A DNA stretch of 7,026 nucleotides from Lysobacterales bacterium (GTDB lineage Bacteria; Pseudomonadota; Gammaproteobacteria; Xanthomonadales; SZUA-36), in contig SHZL01000147.1 of assembly GCA_009692275.1 (NCBI GenBank), forward strand, positions 1-7,026. Direction: 5' to 3'. The notes below the pieces were generated by a model. That model was given only the letters and a program-made list of their open reading frames with translations. It searched no databases and was not told the origin of the DNA. The translations under genes and the position numbers were made by a program. Below, piece by piece: positions 1 to 5,866 of the stretch. Numbering within the stretch: position 1 is the first letter of the stretch; each line of letters starts with the position of its first letter.

Positions 1-25
1 AGTGCTCATACCAGGCTGCTTTCAT
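1..25 (-). CDS. Start of a probable zinc-type (MDR) alcohol/quinone oxidoreductase, partial
   Basis: Only the first eight codons are inside the window. They read MKAAWYEH on the minus strand from an ATG at 25-23. That opening is typical of medium-chain dehydrogenase/reductase proteins annotated as NADPH:quinone reductase or zinc-binding dehydrogenase. A GGGGA Shine-Dalgarno element (36 to 32) lies 6 nt before the ATG, and the start is 27 bp after the stop of the upstream SDR gene, so the two are probably co-transcribed. The RBS, the spacing and the recognisable N-terminus support a real gene. The exact family is an inference from eight residues, and no catalytic or cofactor motif is visible. 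Confidence 0.55.
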
Positions 26-52
26 TACACGTCCCCATATCAGGTTTGCGGT

Positions 53-859
53 TCAGTCCAGCGGGCTGGACAGCGATTCAGTGTGGCCATCAACGCCCAG
101 TGCCTGGCCGGAAATCATGGCCCCGTCCGGGGATACCAGGAATGCCACAGTTGCCGCGACGGCATCCGCGCTGACAAAACTGCGCAGGGATGTCTGGCGG
201 GTCCAGCTGTCGCGTACTTCCTGCGTGGTAATACCGCGCTGTTTTGCATCCCGCTCAATTACGCCTTCGATACGCGGGCCGCTCACGCTCCCCGGGCAAA
301 TGGCGTTTGCGCGAATGCCCAAAGGTCCCAGTTCCATGGCCAGGGTCTTGGTGAAGCCAATCAATGCCCACTTGGCGGCCACGTAGGGTGATCGCAAAGG
401 ACAACCAAAAAAAGCTGCACTGGAGGCCATGTTGATGATGGAACCGCCACCTGCCTGTTTCAGCAAAGGTATGGCACGTCGTGTCACGTAAAACGCTCCG
501 TTCAAGCCCACTGCAATCGTGCGATCCCAGTCAGCCGGGTCGATGTCTTCCACTCGTGCTGTCGGGCCGGCAATCCCGGCATTGTTGACCAGGACATCCA
601 GGCGTCCGTAGTGCTCTTCGAGCTCTGCAAACAGGCTGTCAATCTGTCCCGGGTTGGCAACATCCGCCAACGTGGCAGTGGCAGCGGGATTTTCTTCCAG
701 GAAGCGATCAATTGCCACTTTATCTATATCGCAAACATGGACCTTGTAGCCGTTTTGCAAAAAACGCTGCGCGATTGCGCAACCAATTCCGCTCGCTCCG
801 GCTGTAATTAATGCGACGGACGGCAAAGGATGCTTGATCTTCTGAATTGTTTCTTTCAT
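53..859 (-). CDS. SDR family NAD(P)-dependent oxidoreductase
   Basis: A classical short-chain dehydrogenase/reductase of 268 residues, near the usual 250 of the family, and probably a soluble cytoplasmic oxidoreductase. The Rossmann nucleotide-binding motif is TAGASGIG (19-26), with Ala in place of the usual first Gly. Asp44 at the end of the second strand suggests NAD(H) rather than NADP(H). NNAG is at 92-95 and the active-site Asn at 120. The catalytic Ser is 146 or 147, followed by Tyr159 and Lys163 in YVAAK, and the PG motif is at 189-190. The ATG at 859-857 has a GAGG ribosome binding site 7 nt upstream. The substrate cannot be told from sequence: the family covers hydroxyacyl, sugar, polyol and steroid alcohols. 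The following gene looks like an MDR oxidoreductase, so a two-enzyme alcohol or carbonyl pathway is possible, but this is inference. Confidence 0.93.
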   Translation of the reverse strand: MKETIQKIKHPLPSVALITAGASGIGCAIAQRFLQNGYKVHVCDIDKVAIDRFLEENPAATATLADVANPGQIDSLFAELEEHYGRLDVLVNNAGIAGPTARVEDIDPADWDRTIAVGLNGAFYVTRRAIPLLKQAGGGSIINMASSAAFFGCPLRSPYVAAKWALIGFTKTLAMELGPLGIRANAICPGSVSGPRIEGVIERDAKQRGITTQEVRDSWTRQTSLRSFVSADAVAATVAFLVSPDGAMISGQALGVDGHTESLSSPLD

Positions 860-977
860 ATGCAGGCCTCGCTAAGCCATTCACCACCAGGCCGGCAATG
901 AAAGCCGCTTATCATAAAGTCAGCCGCCAGCTACTGGGTTGTCAAAGGATGAACACGATACGGGACAAGGGCATGTC

Positions 978-1007
978 TTGGCAATTCGGGCCAACTGATG
1001 TTACAAA
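978..1007 (+). promoter_or_regulatory. Candidate sigma70-type promoter for cfa
   Basis: TTGGCA (978-983, five of six matches to the -35 consensus) is followed after 18 bp by TACAAA (1002-1007, four of six matches to the -10 consensus). This would start transcription near 1014 and give cfa a leader of about 110 nt. It is the best plus-strand match I found by eye in the 266-bp intergenic region 860-1125. That region holds no convincing gene, tRNA or repeat. The call is weak because matches of this quality occur by chance. Confidence 0.28.
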
Positions 1008-1072
1008 TTCCAGTACCATGCAATACTAGGATCAAGCTTAGCCCCGTGGTTAGAATACCGCTGGGAAAAGTG

Positions 1073-1088
1073 GCCTGCCCGCACAGGC
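1073..1088 (+). promoter_or_regulatory. Small stem-loop in the cfa leader
   Basis: GCCTG (1073-1077) and CAGGC (1084-1088) form a perfect 5-bp inverted repeat around the 6-nt loop CCCGCA, about 37 nt before the cfa ATG. It is GC-rich and would fold in the leader RNA. It is not a terminator, since no T-run follows. A short stem like this can arise by chance, and a regulatory role is only possible. Confidence 0.22.
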
Positions 1089-1125
1089 TGGTGGATGGCA
1101 AATCAGGAGACTGGGTCGCCCGGAA

Positions 1126-2286
1126 ATGTCGAGGCTTGCAAAAAAACTTGTCACTGACTTGCTAGCCCAGGGTGGCATTACGGTCGATGGGCCAAACCCG
1201 TGGGATCTGCAGGTCCACGACGAACGTTTTTTCAACAGGGTGCTGACCGGAGGTTCGCTTGCCTTCGGTGAGTCGTACATGGATGGGGACTGGGACGTCA
1301 GTCAGCTTGATGCCCTGATACGGTGCATCATTCGTACAAAGGTAACAGGAAGCGCCATAGTTACCCTGAACCGGTTCTGGCTTGACCTGAAATCACGACT
1401 GGTAAACCTCCAGACGCGCAAGGGTTCCTTGGCCATTGCCGAAACCCACTACAACCTCGATCACCACCTGTACCAACAGTTCCTCGGGCCCTATAACCAA
1501 TACACGTGCTGTTTTTTCAACCAGGCAAAAACGCTGGAAGAAGCTGAAGTTGAAAAACTGGAAATGATTTGCAACAAGCTGCAGCTCAAACCCGGCGACA
1601 AGGTACTTGATATTGGATGCGGCTGGGGCGGATTTGCCCGTTACGCTGCGCAAACACGCAATTGCCAGGTGACCGGCATCAGCATATCCAAGGAACAGAT
1701 CGCTTATGCGCGCAAGTACACGGCCGGACTACCCGTCGATATCGTCGAGTCCGACTATCGCGACCTGCACAAACTGTATGCCAGCCGCCATTTCGATAAA
1801 GTGGCCATCATTGGCATGATTGAACATGTCGGCTACAAAAACTACCGCCACCTGTTCGAAATTGTTCATCAACTGCTGCACGATGACGGAATATTTCTGC
1901 TGCATACCATTGGCAACAGCGCTAGCACGACTGTCGTTGATCCCTGGATTGAGAAGTACATCTTTCGCAATTCCATGGTGCCCTCGATGGCGCAACTGGC
2001 AAAGTCTGCCGAAGACCTTTTGGCTATCCAGGACTGGGAAAACTACGGTCACTACTACGCTCCAACCCTTGCGGCATGGTACCGGAACTTCAATGAAAAC
2101 TGGGAAAACATCCGCAATATCGAGGGTTCCCAGCGCTTTGATGAGCGCTTCAGGCGCATGTTCAACTACTACTTTCTTGCCTGCAAGGCTGGCTTTGAAA
2201 CAGAGCATATTTACCTGTGGCACCTGGTGATGACCAAGCAAAGCATGGGTAAAGACGTCTATCCCCGGGTCAATTTATTGTCTTAA
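1126..2286 (+). CDS. cfa: Cyclopropane-fatty-acyl-phospholipid synthase
   Basis: This 386-residue enzyme (E. coli Cfa has 382) transfers a methylene from S-adenosylmethionine to the cis double bond of acyl chains in membrane phospholipids. The product usually protects membranes in stationary phase or under acid stress. The N-terminal domain carries SLAFGESYMDGDW (44-56). The SAM-binding Rossmann motif is VLDIGCGWGG (160-169). Expected active-site residues that bind bicarbonate are present: Cys128 in QYTCCFF, Glu233 in MIEHVG, His260 in LLHTIG, and Tyr311. The family motif HYDLGNDLY is altered to HYNLDHHLY (108-116). The ATG at 1126 has a weak RBS: AGGAGA at 1105-1110 lies 15 nt away. Similarity to E. 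coli Cfa begins within the first residues (RLAKKL), which supports this start. The gene stands alone on the plus strand and converges on moeA. Confidence 0.96.
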   Translation: MSRLAKKLVTDLLAQGGITVDGPNPWDLQVHDERFFNRVLTGGSLAFGESYMDGDWDVSQLDALIRCIIRTKVTGSAIVTLNRFWLDLKSRLVNLQTRKGSLAIAETHYNLDHHLYQQFLGPYNQYTCCFFNQAKTLEEAEVEKLEMICNKLQLKPGDKVLDIGCGWGGFARYAAQTRNCQVTGISISKEQIAYARKYTAGLPVDIVESDYRDLHKLYASRHFDKVAIIGMIEHVGYKNYRHLFEIVHQLLHDDGIFLLHTIGNSASTTVVDPWIEKYIFRNSMVPSMAQLAKSAEDLLAIQDWENYGHYYAPTLAAWYRNFNENWENIRNIEGSQRFDERFRRMFNYYFLACKAGFETEHIYLWHLVMTKQSMGKDVYPRVNLLS

Positions 2287-2336
2287 AGACCGGCTATTGT
2301 CCTGAGAGCTTGAGACCAGCCACTGAGCAGAAGCGT
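2287..2336. other. Convergent intergenic gap between cfa and moeA
   Basis: Only 50 bp separate the stop codons of the two converging genes. I looked for a hairpin followed by a T-run on either strand and saw none. Either termination here is factor-dependent or the two transcripts overlap at their 3' ends. Confidence 0.5.
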
Positions 2337-3521
2337 TTAAGACAACATGCTGAAGGGGAGGAAGTCCACTGGCTCTCCTTCCAGTATGTCCTCGTCAATG
2401 CACTGGCGCACCAGTCCATCACCCCAACTGGTGGACATCAATACGCCACTGCTCTGGCTGGGGAACAACTCGAGTCCCGCTGCAGTGCTGCGCACTCGCA
2501 AGTACTCTTCCCGCCGGTTTCCACGCCGGCTAAAGAGGGCCTTTTGGCGCGCAGGGTTCAGCACCCAGGATTCAATGCCCTGGCAGGCAAAAAGGTACGG
2601 ACGGCCAATGATCAGCAGGGTTACAAACACGGAAACCGGGTTCCCGGGAAGCCCGAGGAAAGGTGTTCCCTCTACATGGCCAAAGGCGAAGGGTTTACCG
2701 GGCCTGACCGCGATACGCCACAGGTCAATACTGCCCAGCGAGGCAACCACGTCCTTGACGTGGTCTTCTTCACCCACGGACACGCCGCCCGAACTGACGA
2801 CAACATCTGCCAATGCGGCTGCCTGCTGCATGGCCTGCGTGATGGCATCCACCCGGTCCGCCACTATACCCAGGTCGACAACTTCAAAGCCCCAGCCCCG
2901 CAACAAGCCAAGCAAGGTATATCGATTTGAATTGTAGATCTTGCCAGGACCGGTCGCGGTCCCTGGCTCGACCAACTCATCACCTGTTGACAATACGGCA
3001 ACCCGCAGGCGCTTTCTCACGCTAACCCTGCTTACCCCCTGTGAAGCAAGCAAGCCCATGTCCTGCGCCCGCAAGCGCTGGCCGCGTGGCAGCATGTTCT
3101 GCCCCTTTACCACGTCCTGGCCACGGGCACGAACATTTTCACCCCGCGGAGGCAATTCCCTGATGAGTACGCTACCCTCGATTTCTGTGCAATTTTCCTG
3201 CATTACCACGGTGTCAGCGCCTGCAGGAATTTCAGCGCCCGTGAATATTCGCGCTGCAGTTGCAGCTTGCAGATTCACCCCTGGATGGCCCGCCGCGATC
3301 CGCTGGCTTATAGGCAATGGCTGGTTTGGATCAGAACCATCAACGTGGCGAATGGCATAACCATCCATTGCGCTGTTATCGGCTGGCGGCACATCGATCC
3401 CGGCATGCATATCGGCTGCCAACACCCGCCCAAGGGCATCCGCAAGGCTGATTTCTTCAGTGCTCACCCTCAGGCCGGCATGCAGCAGCAAGCGGCCTAT
3501 CGCATCATCAACGGTTAACAT
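2337..3521 (-). CDS. moeA: Molybdopterin molybdenumtransferase MoeA
   Basis: MoeA inserts molybdate into adenylylated molybdopterin, releasing AMP and giving active molybdenum cofactor. At 394 residues it is close to the usual 400-410. Hallmarks in order are PPADNSAMDGYA (45-56) in the N-terminal region; TGAEIPAGADTVV (94-106); STGDEL (178-183) and YNSNRY (196-201); SSGGVSVGEEDHVK (243-256), the MoaB/MogA-like domain; and RPGKPFAFG (273-281) with GLPGNPVSVF (290-299). The C-terminal domain ends with the SSGVLMS region (357-363). The ATG at 3521-3519 lies 17 bp after the moaB stop and has no strong Shine-Dalgarno sequence, so translation may depend on coupling to moaB. It is the last gene of the formate dehydrogenase/cofactor run. 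Confidence 0.97.
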   Translation of the reverse strand: MLTVDDAIGRLLLHAGLRVSTEEISLADALGRVLAADMHAGIDVPPADNSAMDGYAIRHVDGSDPNQPLPISQRIAAGHPGVNLQAATAARIFTGAEIPAGADTVVMQENCTEIEGSVLIRELPPRGENVRARGQDVVKGQNMLPRGQRLRAQDMGLLASQGVSRVSVRKRLRVAVLSTGDELVEPGTATGPGKIYNSNRYTLLGLLRGWGFEVVDLGIVADRVDAITQAMQQAAALADVVVSSGGVSVGEEDHVKDVVASLGSIDLWRIAVRPGKPFAFGHVEGTPFLGLPGNPVSVFVTLLIIGRPYLFACQGIESWVLNPARQKALFSRRGNRREEYLRVRSTAAGLELFPSQSSGVLMSTSWGDGLVRQCIDEDILEGEPVDFLPFSMLS

Positions 3522-3538
3522 GGCGAATTATTGTTCAC

Positions 3539-4063
3539 TCAATGCTGCCCACTGCCGAGCGCAGTGATGGACACAAAGTTGCACGGGCGGTGACGGGAAT
3601 CGAGTTGTTCCTGCAGAATCCGGTTCCACCCGGTGCGACAGGCGCCGGTCGAGCCCGGCAGGCAGAACACCAGGGTCTTGTTAGCGAGGCCGGCACAACA
3701 GCGCGACTGCACCGTGGATGATCCAATTTCTTCCACAGAGTGTTGCCGGAACAATTCACCGAATCCCTCGATGTTCTTGTCAAAAAGTGGCATCAGCGCT
3801 TCAGGTGTGGAATCGCGATGGGTAAAGCCCGTACCGCCGGTGGTGATGACTACGTGAATTCCGGCATCAGCAATCCATCCCGACACAATGGCCCGCATCT
3901 GGTACACGTTGTCAGCACACAATTCGCGAGCAACCAGGTGATGCCCGGCCTGGGTGAGCAGTTCCACCAGGGCATCACCGGACGTGTCAGTTGCCAGGGT
4001 GCGGGTGTCAGAAAGTGTTAATACGGCGATGTTCAAGGGTTTGAAATCGGCAGTGCCAGGCAT
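3539..4063 (-). CDS. moaB: MoaB/MogA family molybdenum cofactor protein
   Basis: A 174-residue MoaB-type protein with the single MoCF-binding domain. Motifs are LTLSDTR (15-21), VVITTGGTG (71-79), RDSTPEAL (83-90), EGFGELFR (99-106) and LPGSTGACRTGWN (135-147). Family members bind molybdopterin. MogA and many MoaB proteins activate it with ATP to adenylyl-molybdopterin, the substrate of MoeA, although E. coli MoaB itself is reported inactive. No separate mogA is in the window, and moeA follows directly, so MoaB probably performs the adenylylation here (inference). I place the start at the ATG at 4063-4061 because a GGGGGA ribosome binding site lies 7 nt before it. An upstream in-frame TTG at 4078 would put that site inside the gene. 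Cys122-Cys123 sit in SRCCAG, where many relatives have Ala. Confidence 0.94.
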   Translation of the reverse strand: MPGTADFKPLNIAVLTLSDTRTLATDTSGDALVELLTQAGHHLVARELCADNVYQMRAIVSGWIADAGIHVVITTGGTGFTHRDSTPEALMPLFDKNIEGFGELFRQHSVEEIGSSTVQSRCCAGLANKTLVFCLPGSTGACRTGWNRILQEQLDSRHRPCNFVSITALGSGQH

Positions 4064-4070
4064 AACAGGT

Positions 4071-4076
4071 TCCCCC
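4071..4076 (-). promoter_or_regulatory. Ribosome binding site of moaB
   Basis: On the minus strand this reads GGGGGA, 7 nt before the ATG at 4063. It decides the start against the in-frame TTG at 4078-4076. Confidence 0.65.
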
Positions 4077-4077
4077 A

Positions 4078-4120
4078 AACTTTAAAAGTTGACCACGGTA
4101 AACATTTATATTACCGCAGT
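4078..4120 (-). promoter_or_regulatory. mobA-moaB junction stem-loop and adjacent palindrome
   Basis: In the minus-strand transcript, ACUGCGGUAA (4120 to 4111) can pair with UUACCGUGGU (4101 to 4092) across a 9-nt loop. That makes a 10-bp stem with two G-U pairs. The mobA stop codon is inside its left arm. One base later a 13-nt palindrome follows, AACTTT-T-AAAGTT (4090 to 4078), ending just before the moaB ribosome binding site. A stretch of four T lies in the palindrome rather than straight after the stem, so this is not a classic intrinsic terminator. Possible roles are partial attenuation, an RNA processing site that sets moaB-moeA levels, or control of moaB translation. None is proven. 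Confidence 0.4.
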
Positions 4121-4749
4121 ACAGACCCGGAATTGATGGCTGATTCAGCCTGGCGCAAGTCATCAGGTGTGTTGATATTGAAAAATGGCAGGTCAGAAAG
4201 CGTATGACCTGTGTTACCGGCATGCCAGGTAACGCTGGAAAACCGGACGCCATCAAGGTACTGCATGAAACCACCCATGCCCTGCTCGATTACAGCTTGC
4301 TGAATGGAAGGCAGCAGGCGCCGGTTCCACAGAGAGAAAGTGGGTTGCAAATGGCCGGCATCGTCGACCACGCCCAGCAAGGTGCCTTCATGAAGAACGG
4401 CGGAGTGCAAACGAGAACCGAGGTCTGGCGGCAGGAAAGGAGCATCACACGGTAGCAGCAGCAACCAGTCCTGCCCCTCGGGCAAGGCCTGCAGAGAGGC
4501 CATAAGACCCCCAAACGGCCCGTGACTGCCACTGCGCGGGTCCTCAACCTGGGCCAGGCCAAAGACCTCCAGCGCGGGGTTGAACTGTTCAACCGACAGA
4601 TAAATCCGGCTTACCTGGGGCTGAAGACGGTCAATGACGTGCTGCAACAGGGGTCGGCCATTCAATTCCACCAGGCCCTTGAGCTTTCCACCCATGCGGC
4701 TGGAACGTCCGCCAACCAGGATAACGCCTGCCGGCTGCCCTTCAGCCAC
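4111..4749 (-). CDS. mobA: Molybdenum cofactor guanylyltransferase MobA
   Basis: MobA transfers GMP from GTP to molybdenum cofactor, forming the guanine dinucleotide form (bis-MGD) needed by formate dehydrogenases of the DMSO-reductase family. It has 212 residues (E. coli MobA has 194) and one nucleotidyltransferase Rossmann domain. The nucleotide-binding loop is LVGGRSSRMGG (11-21) with conserved Lys24; relatives usually have LAGG and an Asp before that Lys, where this protein has Leu23. GPFGGL (77-82) matches the usual GPLAG, LPCDAPFLPPDL (99-110) holds the metal-binding Asp102, and NINTPDDL (191-198) closes the domain. The start is GTG at 4749-4747. It is forced, because the only in-frame codons above it lead directly to the fdsD stop, 15 nt upstream, and no ATG is available. 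The gap to fdsD is 12 bp. Confidence 0.95.
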   Translation of the reverse strand: MAEGQPAGVILVGGRSSRMGGKLKGLVELNGRPLLQHVIDRLQPQVSRIYLSVEQFNPALEVFGLAQVEDPRSGSHGPFGGLMASLQALPEGQDWLLLLPCDAPFLPPDLGSRLHSAVLHEGTLLGVVDDAGHLQPTFSLWNRRLLPSIQQAVIEQGMGGFMQYLDGVRFSSVTWHAGNTGHTLSDLPFFNINTPDDLRQAESAINSGSVLR

Positions 4750-4761
4750 CCGCGCGATTCT

Positions 4762-4968
4762 TCATGTATGTATCTTATCCAGGCTCTGCAACACGGCTGC
4801 ATCCAGATCCCTGGCTCCGCTACTGGCATGGTCTTTTAATTGCTGCCGCATGACCGGGGCCCAGAACCGGTTAATGTGCGTGGCGAGGCGCTCCGCACAG
4901 TCTTCGTGGTAGCTGAAATTCGCTGCGATCTGGTTAGCCATCTTGACCAGTTGATCTAACTCATTCAT
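4762..4968 (-). CDS. fdsD: NAD-dependent formate dehydrogenase subunit delta
   Basis: A 68-residue protein, normal for the FdsD family of small delta subunits of soluble, oxygen-tolerant NAD-dependent formate dehydrogenases. Family features are LVKMANQIAANF (7-18), the Asp/Glu-rich turn, and HINRFWAPVMRQQL (31-44). FdsD is part of the FdsABGD complex in the cytoplasm; its exact role is unclear, with assembly or stability of the alpha subunit most likely. The ATG at 4968-4966 overlaps the fdhD stop as ATGA. A strong GGAAGGA ribosome binding site precedes it by 5 nt, inside the fdhD reading frame. Longer in-frame extensions upstream have no family similarity, so this start is well supported. 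It is in the same reading frame as mobA, which begins five codons after its stop codon. Confidence 0.93.
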   Translation of the reverse strand: MNELDQLVKMANQIAANFSYHEDCAERLATHINRFWAPVMRQQLKDHASSGARDLDAAVLQSLDKIHT

Positions 4969-5834
4969 GGGCGTCCTTCCTTGGTTGCCTGCTGGCCAAT
5001 TCGTCGGGATGGGCCGCCCGGATGGCTGCCGGGACGGGCCGCCGGGATAATCCGTTGGGCAAACGTGTAGATGTTGTGTCGTCCGGGGCGCGCGAAACCA
5101 ACCAGGGTCACACCACACCGTTCAGCGAAGTCTATAGCCAGCGATGTAGGGGCTGACACGGCCATCAGCAATTCCATTCCCGCTGCGGCAGCCTTGAACA
5201 CCATTTCGTAACTGGCCCGGCTGGACACCAACACAAAGCCACAGCGCGGATCGAAGTCCGAACTCACCAGCGCGCCAATCAGCTTGTCCAGAGCATTGTG
5301 GCGACCAACGTCTTCCCGCAAAGCAAGCACCGCCCCTTCAAGGCTGCACCAGGCTGCGCCGTGCGTGGCGCCAGTCACCGCCTGCAGTGGCTGGTGTGCC
5401 TGCATGGCAGACAAGGCATGCTGCAGCGCCTCATGGCTCACGCGAACGTTATCTTCTACCGGGGTTGGATAGCGCAACGCCTGCTCAATGCGCTCGGCCC
5501 CGCACAGTCCGCAACCGGTGCGACCGGTGAGGTTGCGGCGCTGGGTGGCAAGCCGGGCGTACCAGGGTTCCGCAATGGTCATCGCCACTTCGATGCCACC
5601 CTCCCGGGGCAGCACATGAATGGCGAGCAAATCACTCTTGCTGCCGATTATGCCTTCGGTCAGGCTGAATCCCAGGGCGAAATCCTCAAGATCAGCCGGT
5701 GTGGCCATCATGACCACGTGGGACAAGCGGTTATAGGTCAGCGCCACGGGAATTTCCTCAGCCACGGAATCGTCACCGCTGGCGTAGCTATCCCGCTGCC
5801 AGTTTCCTACCGCAACGACGCGCGAGGTATTCAT
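4965..5834 (-). CDS. fdhD: Formate dehydrogenase accessory sulfurtransferase FdhD
   Basis: FdhD (FdsC in fds operons) carries sulfur from a cysteine desulfurase to the bis-MGD cofactor before insertion into formate dehydrogenase, which is essential for activity. The 289-residue protein has the sulfur-carrying CxxC as CGLC (108-111). Conserved blocks follow: AVTGATHGAAW (152-162), REDVGRHNALDK (173-184), SSRASYEMVFKAA (204-216), and GFARPGRHNIYT (246-257). Beyond about residue 264 lies a Pro/Gly/Arg-rich tail of roughly 25 residues with no family motif, encoded by a GC-rich repeat. The ATG at 5834-5832 is 32 bp after the fdsA stop and lacks a good Shine-Dalgarno sequence; the next Met is at residue 42, inside conserved sequence. 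The stop codon overlaps the fdsD start (ATGA), suggesting translational coupling. Confidence 0.96.
   Translation of the reverse strand: MNTSRVVAVGNWQRDSYASGDDSVAEEIPVALTYNRLSHVVMMATPADLEDFALGFSLTEGIIGSKSDLLAIHVLPREGGIEVAMTIAEPWYARLATQRRNLTGRTGCGLCGAERIEQALRYPTPVEDNVRVSHEALQHALSAMQAHQPLQAVTGATHGAAWCSLEGAVLALREDVGRHNALDKLIGALVSSDFDPRCGFVLVSSRASYEMVFKAAAAGMELLMAVSAPTSLAIDFAERCGVTLVGFARPGRHNIYTFAQRIIPAARPGSHPGGPSRRIGQQATKEGRP
4974..4980 (-). promoter_or_regulatory. Ribosome binding site of fdsD
   Basis: GGAAGGA on the minus strand, 5 nt before the ATG at 4968. It is the strongest Shine-Dalgarno match I saw in the window. It fixes the short start of fdsD. Confidence 0.75.
5005..5046. repeat. Imperfect 17-bp direct repeat in the 3' end of fdhD
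   Basis: Two GC-rich copies, 5005-5021 and 5030-5046, match at 15 of 17 positions (pattern CGGGAyGGGCCGCCsGG). They start 25 bp apart. Because 25 is not a multiple of three, the two copies are read in different frames of fdhD and encode the Pro/Gly/Arg-rich tail. The segment between and around them also contains CCCGG/CCGGG arms that could fold. Confidence 0.6.
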
Positions 5835-5866
5835 GAAAGGGCTTGTGCCGGTGTCCTGTCCGTGGC

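Noticed and set aside
911..945. A minus-strand promoter for the SDR gene: perfect TTGACA (945-940) and TATGAT (916-911)
   Set aside because: The spacer is 23 bp, far outside the usual 16-19 bp, and neither hexamer has a good partner at the right distance.
847..1029. A 60-codon plus-strand open frame in the intergenic region
   Set aside because: It begins antisense inside the SDR start, shows no recognisable domain or convincing ribosome binding site, and spans the candidate cfa promoter.
1729..2241. Long open frames on the strand opposite cfa, and similar shadows opposite moeA, moaB, mobA, fdhD and fdsA
   Set aside because: They are antisense or out-of-frame to genes with clear family motifs, have no recognisable domains, and are expected in GC-rich coding DNA.
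4064..4078. Starting moaB at the in-frame TTG at 4078, adding five residues
   Set aside because: The ATG at 4063 has a GGGGGA ribosome binding site 7 nt upstream, which would lie inside the longer gene. The extra residues match no family feature.
4762..4764. The fdsD UGA as a selenocysteine codon
   Set aside because: FdsD is complete at the normal family length at this codon, the residues after it match nothing, and no SECIS-like hairpin is visible just downstream.
4969..5118. A longer form of fdsD starting upstream within fdhD
   Set aside because: The extra residues are a shadow of the fdhD frame with no FdsD similarity. The strong ribosome binding site and ATGA overlap support the short form.
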